Positions 8,254 through 16,390 of a DNA stretch of 64,000 nt are shown here, piece after piece (position 1 is the first letter of the stretch; every line of letters begins with the position of its first letter). A program made the position numbers and the translations under genes. The notes beneath the pieces were generated by a model, which was given only the letters and a program-made list of their open reading frames with translations, had not been told where the DNA came from and did no database searches. The DNA comes from Methanomassiliicoccales archaeon PtaU1.Bin124. GTDB taxonomy: Archaea; Thermoplasmatota; Thermoplasmata; Methanomassiliicoccales; UBA472. The DNA lies in NCBI GenBank assembly GCA_002067865.1, contig MVRC01000011.1:62001-126000 (forward strand), given 5' to 3'.

Positions 8254-8340
8254 GCGCTTCAAACCCTTTACTTTTCCATTTTCTTCTTTTTGTTGTACTA
8301 CCCTACAATTTAATATGATGGGCGGTCATTTCGCGTTCCA

Positions 8341-8736
8341 ATGGTCGATGACTCTGGCATATCCAGTTTGATCCTGGGCGTAGTGGGCATATGGATCGGT
8401 TTCCTGCTCACGATGATAGGGATTTTCGTGCGGAAAGGGTACATGAAGGCCAGGGAGTACAATTACCGACCTATGATGCCGAAGTTCATGAAAGAAATGA
8501 GCGATGAAGAGCTCGAGAGCGTGAACCGACGGTTCGTAGGACACGTGATATGGGTCGGCCTGCTGATGGTGTTGCTCAGCGTGGTGAACATATACTCCGC
8601 TTTGAACGGGGGCGGTCAGGATGCCTTCGTTCTGTTCTTCATCCCGCTCCTCCTTCTATTGGTCCTGTCCGCGGTGGCTTTCGTGGCCATTTACCGTTAC
8701 TCGAAGACCAAAAAGGTAGAAGGGGCTGGCCCTTAA
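8341..8736 (+). CDS. Small membrane protein of unknown function (131 aa)
   Basis: Three hydrophobic stretches are visible: near residues 5-28, 70-90 and 96-119. A charged cytoplasmic loop lies between the first two (MPKFMKEMSDEELESVNRRF). I do not recognise the family. An AT-rich promoter-like sequence (TTTAATATG) precedes the ATG, so it is probably a separate unit from the exporter upstream. It converges on the cooC gene. Confidence 0.6.
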   Translation: MVDDSGISSLILGVVGIWIGFLLTMIGIFVRKGYMKAREYNYRPMMPKFMKEMSDEELESVNRRFVGHVIWVGLLMVLLSVVNIYSALNGGGQDAFVLFFIPLLLLLVLSAVAFVAIYRYSKTKKVEGAGP

Positions 8737-8767
8737 AAGTTCAAAAGGGACTGACCGGCGCGGCCCA

Positions 8768-9565
8768 TCAACTATCATTGCTGGAGGCCATCAATGAATC
8801 GGCCAGCGCCGAGACGGCCTCCCCCATCGGACCATCTAGCGCCATATCGAAGGGCATCGTGCCTTCGAGATCGTAACCGCCCAGGCGCGGGTCGAACGGC
8901 AGGACCGCGAACACTTCGATCCCTTCCTTGGCCAAGGCCTTCCTGAGAATGTTCTCCTCCCCTCTCACCTTGTTCAATACCGCCGCCACCCGCTTCACCC
9001 CGACCTGTTTGGCCATCGCGGCCACCTTAGCGGCCGTTTCCACCGACCTCATGCCCGGCTCGACCACTGGCAGCATGATGTCGACCCTTTTGGTCGATGC
9101 TCTGCCGAGATGTTCCAGGCCTGCCTCGGCATCGATGACCAGGACATCGTCGCCTTTCAGCACCAGGTGGTCCATCAGCGCCCTCAACAATGTCGATTCT
9201 GGACAGAAGCAACCGCTTCCTCCGGATTCTATCGTTCCAAGAACAAGCAAACGGACATTAGGACCGCAGACGACGCCATACCTATCGAGGATGTCATCGA
9301 CCTGGGGGTTCAAACGGAACATGCCGCCATAACCTTCACCCGGCCTTGCCCCGGTACGTTCCTCGATGAGGTCCAGCATCTTCGAGACAGGGACGATCTT
9401 CTTCCTAGCCTCGGCATCGATGCCTAGGGCCGACGGCAATGAGCTGGCCGGGTCAGCATCGACCGCCACTACCCTGCTTCCACGCCTCGCCAGCTCCCTC
9501 GCTAGCAGCGCCGCCACCGTCGTCTTCCCCACTCCGCCCTTGCCGGCAATGGCCAGCCTGAGCAT
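8768..9565 (-). CDS. cooC: CooC-type nickel-insertion ATPase for CO dehydrogenase
   Basis: The 265-residue P-loop ATPase belongs to the MinD/SIMIBI class: GKGGVGKTT at residues 8-16 and VVAVDADPASS near 32-42. The diagnostic CooC feature is the C-x-C pair (C119, C121, in GSGCFCPEST), which in characterised CooC binds nickel at the dimer interface. VLVIDAEAGLEHLGR is the switch region. It is expected to load Ni into the C-cluster of CO dehydrogenase. It directly follows the CooT-like gene (ATG one base after that stop). No CO dehydrogenase gene is in the window. Confidence 0.88.
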   Translation of the reverse strand: MLRLAIAGKGGVGKTTVAALLARELARRGSRVVAVDADPASSLPSALGIDAEARKKIVPVSKMLDLIEERTGARPGEGYGGMFRLNPQVDDILDRYGVVCGPNVRLLVLGTIESGGSGCFCPESTLLRALMDHLVLKGDDVLVIDAEAGLEHLGRASTKRVDIMLPVVEPGMRSVETAAKVAAMAKQVGVKRVAAVLNKVRGEENILRKALAKEGIEVFAVLPFDPRLGGYDLEGTMPFDMALDGPMGEAVSALADSLMASSNDS

Positions 9566-9757
9566 TCACACCCTCTCGAATACGATGGCATGGGACACCA
9601 GGTCGGCCAATGCCAGCCTGACGTTGTCCACGACCTTCCGCTCGCCCAGGACGGTGATGAGCGTGGCCTGGTCGCCATCGATGATGATCTTGGCCACGTC
9701 CTGCATCAGCTCCTTGCGCTGGCCGGATTCCATGATAAATGCGTTGGACTCGCACAT
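9566..9757 (-). CDS. cooT: CooT-family small nickel-binding accessory protein
   Basis: This 63-residue protein begins MCESNAF and contains ELMQDVAKIIIDGDQATLI then GERKVV. This is the layout of the CooT family, small SH3-like dimers in which Cys2 binds Ni(II) and which assist CO dehydrogenase maturation. Cys2 is present here. The gene is translationally linked to cooC (adjacent, no gap), which strongly supports the assignment despite the short length. Confidence 0.8.
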   Translation of the reverse strand: MCESNAFIMESGQRKELMQDVAKIIIDGDQATLITVLGERKVVDNVRLALADLVSHAIVFERV

Positions 9758-9798
9758 ATCAACTCAAAAGGAGCCGGTGGTTAATAATTCAGTCGCTC

Positions 9799-10269
9799 CT
9801 AGGCGAACTTCCACTGGGAGAACCGATCATCCTCTTCGGCCCGCTTCCTCTTCTTCGGGGCCGGTTCGATTACCCCCTCCTGCAATGAAAGGAAGGTGTA
9901 ACGCACCGGCACGCGGCGGTTCGGACCGGTCCAGTAGGGGCAGCGGACGCATTTGAATCCCAATTTGACGTCCTCGCCAAGCAGCGTCTGGTTGTGGATC
10001 TCCTTTGTCTCCGACCCACATACAGGACACTTGCCGTTGCGCGCCTCATCCTTCGTCTCCCGATAGTTGATCTGGATCCTGGCAAGGTTGCGGAAGATGG
10101 CGGTGCGCCTGATCCTTTCCTCGCTGGCGGAGAACTCGGGGTCCTTGTCCTTCAACTTCTTTAGGACCAGTTCGGAGAAGCGACGCTGGGAGATCACCAT
10201 TCCTTTCTCCTTGATGACCTCAGTGATCGACTGCGACAAAACCTTGACGGGAGGGATGCGATAGGGCAT
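9799..10269 (-). CDS. Zinc-ribbon protein of unknown function (156 aa)
   Basis: The N-terminal ~75 residues are helical and basic and resemble a winged-helix fold (SQRRFSELVLKKLKDKDPE, SEERIRRTAIFRNLARI). A zinc ribbon follows with CPVCGSE and, about 25 residues later, CVRCPYW. The C-terminal tail is charged (KKRKRAEEDDRFSQWKF). The combination suggests nucleic-acid binding. I do not recognise a named family. It is on the same strand as cooTC, 41 bp upstream of cooT, so co-transcription is possible. Confidence 0.65.
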   Translation of the reverse strand: MPYRIPPVKVLSQSITEVIKEKGMVISQRRFSELVLKKLKDKDPEFSASEERIRRTAIFRNLARIQINYRETKDEARNGKCPVCGSETKEIHNQTLLGEDVKLGFKCVRCPYWTGPNRRVPVRYTFLSLQEGVIEPAPKKRKRAEEDDRFSQWKFA

Positions 10270-10350
10270 CGAACTGCCCCTATCGGAATATCGGTTAGAT
10301 AAAAGCGACGAGTGATCGGAACCGATCTCGTTAGCACATGACCTTAGGGA

Positions 10351-10779
10351 TCACTGGCCTTCGCATCGCCTCTTGAACGCCGCGTTCATGGCATCCAGAC
10401 CTTTCTGGCAGTCATCGATCGTGCTGCCGACCATGGACGTCGCCAATCCCCTGAACACGATGCTCTGATACAGCTTGGTCCTCCGGTCGTTCAGGGGTTC
10501 GACCACGAAGACATGCACGTCCCTGAGAATGCCTGGTTTGATCGAGCCGTGGAACTCCAGCCTTCTTCCGTGGTCCACCTTTATCAGCTTGCTCCGGAAT
10601 CGGTTCTCCTTCCTTCCTGGAGGAACGACGTTGACCGCAAAGACCTCGCCCTCTTTCACCGTTCCATCCATCTTCGTGATGAACGAGTTCCATGTGGAAT
10701 AGGAACCAAAGTCTGTCAGTTCGTTCCACACCGCCCCTGCTGCCGCATCTATCTCGACGAACCCCCGGATCTCCCTCAT
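10351..10779 (-). CDS. SRPBCC-fold (START-like) protein
   Basis: The 142-residue protein shows the SRPBCC pattern: VEIDAAAGAVWNELTDFGSY at the start, a central antiparallel sheet, then a long C-terminal helix (DDCQKGLDAMNAAFKRR). The fold binds hydrophobic ligands or acts in polyketide and lipid chemistry, but no specific activity can be read. The ATG at 10779 is preceded by GGTGG and is preferred over the ATG at 10806. Confidence 0.75.
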   Translation of the reverse strand: MREIRGFVEIDAAAGAVWNELTDFGSYSTWNSFITKMDGTVKEGEVFAVNVVPPGRKENRFRSKLIKVDHGRRLEFHGSIKPGILRDVHVFVVEPLNDRRTKLYQSIVFRGLATSMVGSTIDDCQKGLDAMNAAFKRRCEGQ

Positions 10780-10827
10780 GCTGCCACCATTCGAGGGGAA
10801 TGGCATAATGTTTGCTGAGGCCTTTGA

Positions 10828-11043
10828 TTACGAGGTGTCCTTATCATCTTCATCGTTGAAAATGAACAGTTCGTCCATGGTCGTTCCCAACACAACGGCG
10901 ATGTCATGGGCCAGACGCAATGAGGGGTTGTACTTCCCCTTCTCCAGGAACACGATGGTCTCCCGCCTTACTCCGACCTTTTCGGCCAGTTGCTCTTGGG
11001 TCATGTTCTTCTTGGCCCGCCATTCCTTGATGGTGGTCTTCAC
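10828..11043 (-). CDS. XRE-family HTH regulator
   Basis: The short protein (71 residues from the GTG at 11043) is a single XRE/Cro [43 protein letters not shown], then a conserved [10 protein letters not shown]. The GTG overlaps the TGA of the upstream membrane-protein gene by 4 bp (GTGA), so the pair is translationally coupled. Such small XRE/membrane-protein pairs usually autoregulate. A triple GTTA-N8-TAAC site lies in front of the operon. Confidence 0.88.
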   Translation of the reverse strand: MKTTIKEWRAKKNMTQEQLAEKVGVRRETIVFLEKGKYNPSLRLAHDIAVVLGTTMDELFIFNDEDDKDTS

Positions 11044-11438
11044 TCCACATCTCCCTCCCTGCCCACGTACCAATTGAAGCCGAAGGTTGAGACCACCATG
11101 ACAATCAAGATCGCGCCGATCGCCTGGGGCATGCTGATCTTGTATCCCCCGCCCATACCGAACACCAGGGCGATAGAGATGACCAATATCAGGACCGTAT
11201 ACCAGGAATAGGTCATCGCCAGCGTTCCGATGCGAGCCACCCGTTCATCCTTCAGCGGCTGTCTCAATCCCAGGTACTCGAACAGACCGGTGCCGAACAG
11301 GCCCACACCCAGCATTATCTCCAACCAGAGGATCTCATCGAGGTTTTCGATGAATATCATCAATACGCCGCATGCGACAAGGAGGATGCCGCCAAGTAGC
11401 ATGCTGATCGTTCTAGCCCTGACCAGATCGACGGTCAT
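11040..11438 (-). CDS. Four-helix membrane protein paired with XRE regulator
   Basis: The 132-residue protein has four hydrophobic helices near residues 10-28, 34-52, 70-92 and 100-120. The loop [20 protein letters not shown] recalls DUF2178-type membrane proteins, which often accompany small XRE regulators (inference from pattern only). A GGAGGGG ribosome site precedes the ATG. Function is unknown. Coupling to the regulator suggests that it senses or transmits a membrane signal. Confidence 0.65.
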   Translation of the reverse strand: MTVDLVRARTISMLLGGILLVACGVLMIFIENLDEILWLEIMLGVGLFGTGLFEYLGLRQPLKDERVARIGTLAMTYSWYTVLILVISIALVFGMGGGYKISMPQAIGAILIVMVVSTFGFNWYVGREGDVE

Positions 11439-11532
11439 GCCTTACCCCTCCCGGTATGAGGTGTTCTTTCCATCTGCCCGCTTGAACCGGCCATGTCCTG
11501 ATTTGACGCAGACCATTTCATCACCATTAATT

Positions 11533-11599
11533 GTTATATATTTCTAACAATTAGTTATGTAATTATAACATTAGTATTTAAAAGTTATCTATTTCTAAC
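11533..11599. promoter_or_regulatory. Three GTTA-N8-TAAC operator sites flanking a TATA box
   Basis: Sites lie at 11533-11548, 11554-11569 and 11584-11599. Each has a GTTA arm, exactly 8 nt, and a TAAC arm. The first extends to a 9-bp arm pair (TAATTGTTA / TAACAATTA). On the minus strand TTTTAAATACT (about 11573-11583) is a TATA box between the second and third sites. Centre spacings of 21 and 30 bp are near two and three helical turns. The array controls the membrane protein/XRE operon and is probably bound by that XRE protein. The remainder of the 312-bp gap (11439-11750) holds only the leader of that operon and the promoter of the next gene. Confidence 0.7.
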
Positions 11600-11701
11600 A
11601 TTCACCCCTCCCTCAAAGTATGATCTGGATCAACTGCCAGAAACGGATCTCTCCCTCCTTATCGATCATTTGCCCCATCCAACGCCATCTGACCGATCCA
11701 C

Positions 11702-11711
11702 CTTTAAAAAA
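11702..11711 (+). promoter_or_regulatory. TATA-like box of the cyclic-diphosphoglycerate synthase gene
   Basis: CTTTAAAAAA lies about 40 bp upstream of the ATG at 11751, a normal archaeal spacing. Confidence 0.4.
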
Positions 11712-11750
11712 ACAGTTATATGGGGGCAGGTCCCACAATCGATCGATACT

Positions 11751-13097
11751 ATGACGCGGACCAAGGTCATCATCATGGGCGCGGCGGGCCGGGACTTTCA
11801 CAACTTCAACACGTTCTTCCGTCGGAACAAGGACTATGAGGTGGTGGCGTTCACCGCCGCACAGATACCGAACATCGCCGGAAGGCGCTATCCCAAGGAA
11901 CTGGCCGGACCTTTGTATCCTCAAGGCATCCCGATCCATCCAGAGGAGGATCTGGTCAAGCTGATCAAGAAGCACGAGGCCCAGCAGGTGGTCTTCGCCT
12001 ACTCTGACATCTCCCATGTGGAGCTGATGCACAAGGCATCGACCGTTCTCGCGGCCGGTGCCGATTTCCGACTCATGGGCAATAGCGGCATCTATCTCGA
12101 GGCGAAGGTGCCGGTCATAAGCGTCTGCGCCGTCCGCACCGGGGCGGGGAAGAGCCAAACGACCAGGTACATCTGCAAGATGCTGAAGGAGCAGGGCCAC
12201 AATGTCGTGGCCATCCGCCATCCCATGCCCTATGGCGACCTGGTCAAGCAGAAGGTGCAGAGATACGCCAGGCTGGAGGACCTGGACCGTTACGAATGCA
12301 CCATCGAGGAGAGGGAGGAGTACGAGCCGCTCATCGTCAAGGGCATCATCGTCTACGCCGGGGTGGACTACCAGGCCATACTGGACGAGGCGCAGAAGGA
12401 GGCGGATGTGATCGTGTGGGACGGAGGGAACAACGACCTTCCGTTCATCCGCAGCAATCTTCACATCGTCGTGGCAGACCCTCATCGTGCGGGGCATGAA
12501 CTTTTGTACCACCCGGGCGAGGCGAACGTGCGCATGGCCGATGTGGTCATCATCAACAAGGTCCAAACGGCCGACAGGATGGACATACTCCAGGTGAAAC
12601 AGGACGTGGCGATGCTGAATCCCAACGCGATCGTCATCGAGGCGGCCTCGCCCATCCACGCGGACAGCTGCCAGCTCATTCGCGGCAGGAGGACGCTGGT
12701 GGTGGAGGACGGACCGACCGTCACGCACGGCGGGATGAAGTATGGGGCGGGAACGATCGCCGCCGAGGACCACTGCTCCGGCGTCGTGATCGACCCCAGG
12801 CCGTACGCGGTCGGCACCATCGCCTCCACCTATGAGAAGTACCCCCATCTCGGGCCGATCCTTCCGGCCATGGGCTACGGCGAGGAGCAGGTGAAGGACC
12901 TGGAAGAGACGATCAACAGGGCCGATGTGGACGTGGTCGTCTCCGGAACGCCGGTCGATCTCAACCGCATCATCAAGAGCAACAAGACCATCGTCCGGGT
13001 GAGGTACGAGCTGGCGGAGATCGGCCATCCGACCCTTCGGGAGATCATCGAGGAGAGGCTCGGCGCAATGCTGGACAGGAGCGGAGAGGAAGGCTGA
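11751..13097 (+). CDS. Cyclic 2,3-diphosphoglycerate synthase
   Basis: The 448-residue protein starts MTRTKVIIMGAAGRDFHNFN. An N-terminal Rossmann-like domain is followed by a P-loop domain (VCAVRTGAGKSQTTRYI near residues 123-139) and a DxxG-like VIVWDGGNNDLPF. This is the arrangement of the cyclic 2,3-diphosphoglycerate synthase family, which cyclises 2,3-bisphosphoglycerate with ATP to make an archaeal solute and phosphate store. The ATG at 11751 is chosen because upstream in-frame sequence contains the TATA-like box and is unlike the family. Some family members are only annotated as GTPases, so the activity is probable, not proven. Confidence 0.8.
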   Translation: MTRTKVIIMGAAGRDFHNFNTFFRRNKDYEVVAFTAAQIPNIAGRRYPKELAGPLYPQGIPIHPEEDLVKLIKKHEAQQVVFAYSDISHVELMHKASTVLAAGADFRLMGNSGIYLEAKVPVISVCAVRTGAGKSQTTRYICKMLKEQGHNVVAIRHPMPYGDLVKQKVQRYARLEDLDRYECTIEEREEYEPLIVKGIIVYAGVDYQAILDEAQKEADVIVWDGGNNDLPFIRSNLHIVVADPHRAGHELLYHPGEANVRMADVVIINKVQTADRMDILQVKQDVAMLNPNAIVIEAASPIHADSCQLIRGRRTLVVEDGPTVTHGGMKYGAGTIAAEDHCSGVVIDPRPYAVGTIASTYEKYPHLGPILPAMGYGEEQVKDLEETINRADVDVVVSGTPVDLNRIIKSNKTIVRVRYELAEIGHPTLREIIEERLGAMLDRSGEEG

Positions 13098-13180
13098 AAC
13101 ATACTTTAGAGAACGATATTCTTGGTCCGGGGTGGTATACTACCATTCCGTTATTATTCTCGTTTCTGATAATGATAATG

Positions 13181-13200
13181 AGGGGGTTTATATCCCCCCT
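13181..13200. promoter_or_regulatory. GC inverted repeat enclosing a TATA box
   Basis: AGGGGG-TTTATAT-CCCCCCT places TTTATAT, a TATA box, in the loop of a short GC inverted repeat about 90 bp before the histidine kinase start. The arms would occupy the BRE position and the DNA just downstream of TATA. Confidence 0.4.
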
Positions 13201-13288
13201 AATCGATATATCCTCAGCAGGGATGGGATGATCAACGTGCTTTCGAGTACGATGATCCGTCCTGACTTGGATGGATGGGATGCAGTAG

Positions 13289-14116
13289 ATGTTGGTACAG
13301 AGCACGGTGGTGGACATGTCCATCATCGATCTGGCGGACGCTCCCGAGTGGGCTCGGAGGAAGAAGGTCGCCAGAAGGCCGATACAGGCGGTGGGCAGGT
13401 CTCAAAGGACCCTAGACCATTTTGTCGACGGCGAGGATTATCGACCAGCATCGCTGCCAAGCGTCGAAGAGGAGCTGGAATACCAGCGCACCATGAGGCA
13501 GATGCTTCGGCATGACCTGCAGAACAAGCTTACCGTGGCCCAGGGAGGTCTGGAGCTGTTCGAGCGGGAGCGGCAGGACCGCTTCCTGGAGATGGCCAAG
13601 AGGAACCTGGACGCGTGCGGCGAGATCGTCGCGAAGATGTCCTCGCTGGAGAAATCTCTGGCACCGATCGAACTGATGCCCGTGGACGTCGTGGCGATGG
13701 CCGAGCGCGTGTTCCGCTGCCACGAGGGCCGGGGCGTGGACCTCAGGATCGAAGGGGACGGTCTGGCCATGGCGGACGGCACACTTTTCCATGTGATCGA
13801 GAACCTGGTGTCCAATGCCCTGAGACATGCCGACCCATCATGCGTGACGGTGAGCGTGGAGGAGAAAGGCCAGAAGGTGCTGCTGAAGGTCATCGATGAC
13901 GGCAACGGCATACCTCTGGAGGCTAGGGAACAATTGTTCCACGAGGGGTTCAAGTTCGGGCCCAAGGCCAACACCGGTCTGGGCCTCTACATCGTGAGCC
14001 GCATCGTGCAGCGGTACCATGGCCGCATCTGGTTCGAAGACAATCTACCTCATGGCACCATCTTCAACATCGAGCTCAGGAGCGGGAAGGCCTTCGACCT
14101 GCCCGAATGCCTCTGA
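13289..14116 (+). CDS. Soluble sensor histidine kinase
   Basis: The 275-residue protein has a HisKA-like H-box (LRHDLQNKLTVAQGGLELFE, near residues 75-94) and a HATPase_c domain with N-box HVIENLVSNALRHA, G1 DDGNGIP and G2 NTGLGLYIVSRIV. No membrane helix or PAS/GAF domain is present: the first 65 residues are a charged linker. It should autophosphorylate on the H-box His, with an unknown input and a response regulator encoded elsewhere. An in-frame TAG directly upstream of the ATG fixes the earliest start; the ATG at 13316 is an alternative. Confidence 0.9.
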   Translation: MLVQSTVVDMSIIDLADAPEWARRKKVARRPIQAVGRSQRTLDHFVDGEDYRPASLPSVEEELEYQRTMRQMLRHDLQNKLTVAQGGLELFERERQDRFLEMAKRNLDACGEIVAKMSSLEKSLAPIELMPVDVVAMAERVFRCHEGRGVDLRIEGDGLAMADGTLFHVIENLVSNALRHADPSCVTVSVEEKGQKVLLKVIDDGNGIPLEAREQLFHEGFKFGPKANTGLGLYIVSRIVQRYHGRIWFEDNLPHGTIFNIELRSGKAFDLPECL

Positions 14117-14124
14117 TCTTCTCT

Positions 14125-14700
14125 TCACTTGCTCGTGCAATAGAACTCTCCACAATATTGGCCTGTCACAGGACAGCCATTGCATTTGTGCTCCTTGAAC
14201 GAAGGGCAATCGGAACATTCCAGATCGATGCCGCACGGGGCCTCGTCCGCTCGCTCCGGCCTCAGGTCGGACGTGACGATGAAATCGTTCTCTGCCGAAA
14301 TGATGATGTTGAACTCCACCTCGCTGACCGTCGGATTGGACCGGAGATGGCCGTTCACGATCGCCTCCAGCGTGGTGACGCTCTCACTGAAGAAGAACAG
14401 GCAGAGGTTGTGCCTGCCGGAGACGCTGAAGCCGTTGGCGAAATAAGGGCATCCGTGGAACATCTTCAAGATCCCGCTGGGATTGGTCGATGTCAGATCG
14501 ACCTTGGCCAGATACATGCCCATCTTCAGCGGATTGATGCCGACCTGTTTCTGCAGCACCCCATCCTTCCTTAGCCTGGCCACTCTAGCGGCCACAGAGG
14601 GTTGAGACAGCTTCAGCGCGGTGGCCATCGCTTCCTGGGAGATATCGGGGTCCTTCGCCATCATCGAGACGATCTTGCGATCCTTCTCGTCAATCTTCAT
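14125..14700 (-). CDS. Lrp/AsnC-family regulator with a C-terminal cysteine cluster
   Basis: Residues 1-60 form the Lrp winged helix (ISQEAMATALKLSQPSVAAR) and 62-145 the RAM-like ligand/dimer domain. The protein then continues for about 40 residues not usual in Lrp proteins, carrying seven cysteines: C156, C162, C165, C173, C176, C183 and C188. That spacing suggests a zinc or Fe-S site. The gene is divergent from the hybrid-cluster-protein gene with a 126-bp AT-rich shared region, so I infer that it is a redox- or nitrosative-stress-responsive regulator of hcp. Lrp-type DNA binding is secure; cluster binding is not. Confidence 0.85.
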   Translation of the reverse strand: MKIDEKDRKIVSMMAKDPDISQEAMATALKLSQPSVAARVARLRKDGVLQKQVGINPLKMGMYLAKVDLTSTNPSGILKMFHGCPYFANGFSVSGRHNLCLFFFSESVTTLEAIVNGHLRSNPTVSEVEFNIIISAENDFIVTSDLRPERADEAPCGIDLECSDCPSFKEHKCNGCPVTGQYCGEFYCTSK

Positions 14701-14769
14701 AGACCTGAAAACCGATAGTTCAATATAAATATTATGATTTAATATAGGTAATTATTAGAAATATCCTAT

Positions 14770-14797
14770 TTTCAATAGTGAAACCAATTATATATTA
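14770..14797 (+). promoter_or_regulatory. hcp promoter with small inverted repeat
   Basis: TTTCA-ATAG-TGAAA (14770-14783) is followed by the TATA-like ATTATATATTA (about 14786-14797), 30 bp before the preferred hcp start. The repeat is a possible site for the divergent Lrp-type regulator. Confidence 0.4.
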
Positions 14798-14826
14798 TCA
14801 TCACAACTCACCCCACAGTGAGCAAA

Positions 14827-16122
14827 ATGTCAATGTACTGCAATCAATGCCAGCAAACGGCAAAGGGCATCGCCTGCACGACCAGGGGAGTATGTGGAAA
14901 GGACGAGGACGTTTCCAGCCTGCAGGAGACCCTTCTCTATGGCCTCAAGGGGATCGCCGCATATGCGTACCATGCGCGCGAACTGGGCAAGACCGATGAG
15001 GAAGTGAGCGCCTTCATCGAAGAGGCGCTGTTCAAGACCCTCACCAATGTGGACTTCTCCACCCAGGACCTGTGGAACACCCTACTGAAGGCGGGCATGA
15101 TCAATCTGAAGACGATGCAGATGCTGGATGCCGGTAACACGGAGCATTTCGGTCTTCCCTCGCCGACCAAGGTCAAGACCGGCAAGGTAAGGGGACCGGG
15201 CATACTGGTCACCGGGCACGACCTGCTGGACCTCGAGGCGTTGCTGAAGCAGACCGAAGGTCGCGGCATCAACGTCTACACCCACGGAGAGATGCTTCCC
15301 GCCAACGCCTATCCCAAGCTGAACAAGTACAAGCACCTCATAGGCAACTACGGCGGTGCATGGCAGAAGCAGAAGAAGGAGTTCGATGAGTTCAAGGGGC
15401 CGATACTGGTAACGACCAATTGCATCATGATCCCGCCCGAATCGTACAAGGACAGGATCTTCACCACCAGCGTGGTCGCTGCGCCAGGGGCCAAGCACAT
15501 CGCCGACAGGAACGACTTCAGCGAGATCATCAAGCTGGCCGAGAAGATCGGCGACATCGGGGAGAAGGGCGGTCCGGACGTGCTGACCGGCGCCCATCAC
15601 AAAGCGGTCCTATCCCTGGCCCCGAAGGTCATCGAGGCGGTCAAGGCAGGCAAGATAAAGCACATCTTCCTCATCGGAGGTTGTGACGGTGCCACCCCTG
15701 GAAGGGATTATTACACCACCCTGGCCGAGAGCGTTCCAAAGGACTGTCTCATATTGACCCTGGCCTGCGGCAAGTACCGTTTCAACGAGAAGGACTTCGG
15801 CGACATCGATGGCATCCCAAGGCTGCTGGACATGGGGCAGTGCAACGATGCCTATTCCGCCATCATCGTGGCGGTCGAACTGGCAAAGGCGTTCAACGTC
15901 GAGGTGAACCAACTGCCGTTGAGCATCGTGCTCTCCTGGTTCGAGCAGAAGGCGGTGGCCATCGTCCTCACGTTGCTGGCGCTGGGCATCAAGAACGTCA
16001 AGGTAGGCCCGACGCTCCCAGCGTTCATCACGCCCAACAACTGGAAGGTCATCCAGGACAACTATGGCTGGAAGGCGGTGGGAGAACCGGCGGTCGATCT
16101 CAAGGAAATGCTCGGCCAGTAA
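14827..16122 (+). CDS. hcp: Hybrid cluster protein (hydroxylamine reductase)
   Basis: The 431-residue protein is of the short class. It starts MSMYCNQCQQT, giving the proximal cluster ligands (C5, C8, then C17 and C23). C-terminal hybrid-cluster regions are visible: TTNCIMIPP, FLIGGCDGATPGRDYY, LACGKYRFN and MGQCNDAYSAI. Hcp reduces nitric oxide and/or hydroxylamine in anaerobes and protects against nitrosative stress. Placing the start at ATG 14827 matches the family N terminus and gives an almost leaderless message from the TATA box; GTG at 14818 is the alternative. It is divergent from the Cys-tailed Lrp regulator. Confidence 0.95.
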   Translation: MSMYCNQCQQTAKGIACTTRGVCGKDEDVSSLQETLLYGLKGIAAYAYHARELGKTDEEVSAFIEEALFKTLTNVDFSTQDLWNTLLKAGMINLKTMQMLDAGNTEHFGLPSPTKVKTGKVRGPGILVTGHDLLDLEALLKQTEGRGINVYTHGEMLPANAYPKLNKYKHLIGNYGGAWQKQKKEFDEFKGPILVTTNCIMIPPESYKDRIFTTSVVAAPGAKHIADRNDFSEIIKLAEKIGDIGEKGGPDVLTGAHHKAVLSLAPKVIEAVKAGKIKHIFLIGGCDGATPGRDYYTTLAESVPKDCLILTLACGKYRFNEKDFGDIDGIPRLLDMGQCNDAYSAIIVAVELAKAFNVEVNQLPLSIVLSWFEQKAVAIVLTLLALGIKNVKVGPTLPAFITPNNWKVIQDNYGWKAVGEPAVDLKEMLGQ

Positions 16123-16141
16123 TCTCTTCCGTAATTTCTTT

Positions 16142-16165
16142 GGACCGTCGAAAACGGTCCTTTTT
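16142..16165 (+). terminator. Hairpin plus T-run after hcp
   Basis: GGACCGT-CGAAA-ACGGTCC followed by TTTTT, 19 bp after the hcp stop. Confidence 0.75.
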
Positions 16166-16245
16166 CTCATTTTTCCTCGGCGTTATCGATCCCTCTTACA
16201 GCGATAGAAAAGGTGATGTATCCTGGGCCATATGGCGAGCGCAAT

Positions 16246-16329
16246 GCGGGGGTAGTCAAGCCTGGCCAACGGCGCGGGACTTAAGATCCCGTCCTTAGTG
16301 GTTCGTGGGTTCAAATCCCTCCCCCCGCA
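16246..16329 (+). tRNA. tRNA-Leu (anticodon TAA)
   Basis: The acceptor stem GCGGGGG pairs with CCCCCGC, with discriminator A at 16329. The anticodon arm is CGGGA-CTTAAGA-TCCCG, giving anticodon TAA. A T-arm with GTTCAAATC is present. The long variable arm is typical of class II tRNA-Leu. CCA is not encoded. The 3' end marks an abrupt change to AT-rich DNA. Confidence 0.93.
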
Positions 16330-16390
16330 CATTCATGCTTAGCCAGATATCTCATATTTTCTGTCAATCAGAGGGTTTTTAGTACCTGCA

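Noticed and set aside
11613-13028. A 471-codon minus-strand frame opposite the cyclic-diphosphoglycerate synthase gene
   Set aside because: Low-complexity His/Val/Asp/Arg-rich product, a typical antisense shadow of a GC-rich gene.
13229-13515. An alternative start and frame (MINVLSSTMIRPDLDG) overlapping the histidine kinase start
   Set aside because: It runs out of frame into the kinase gene and turns into low-complexity Gly/Arg/His sequence; the kinase frame carries the conserved boxes.
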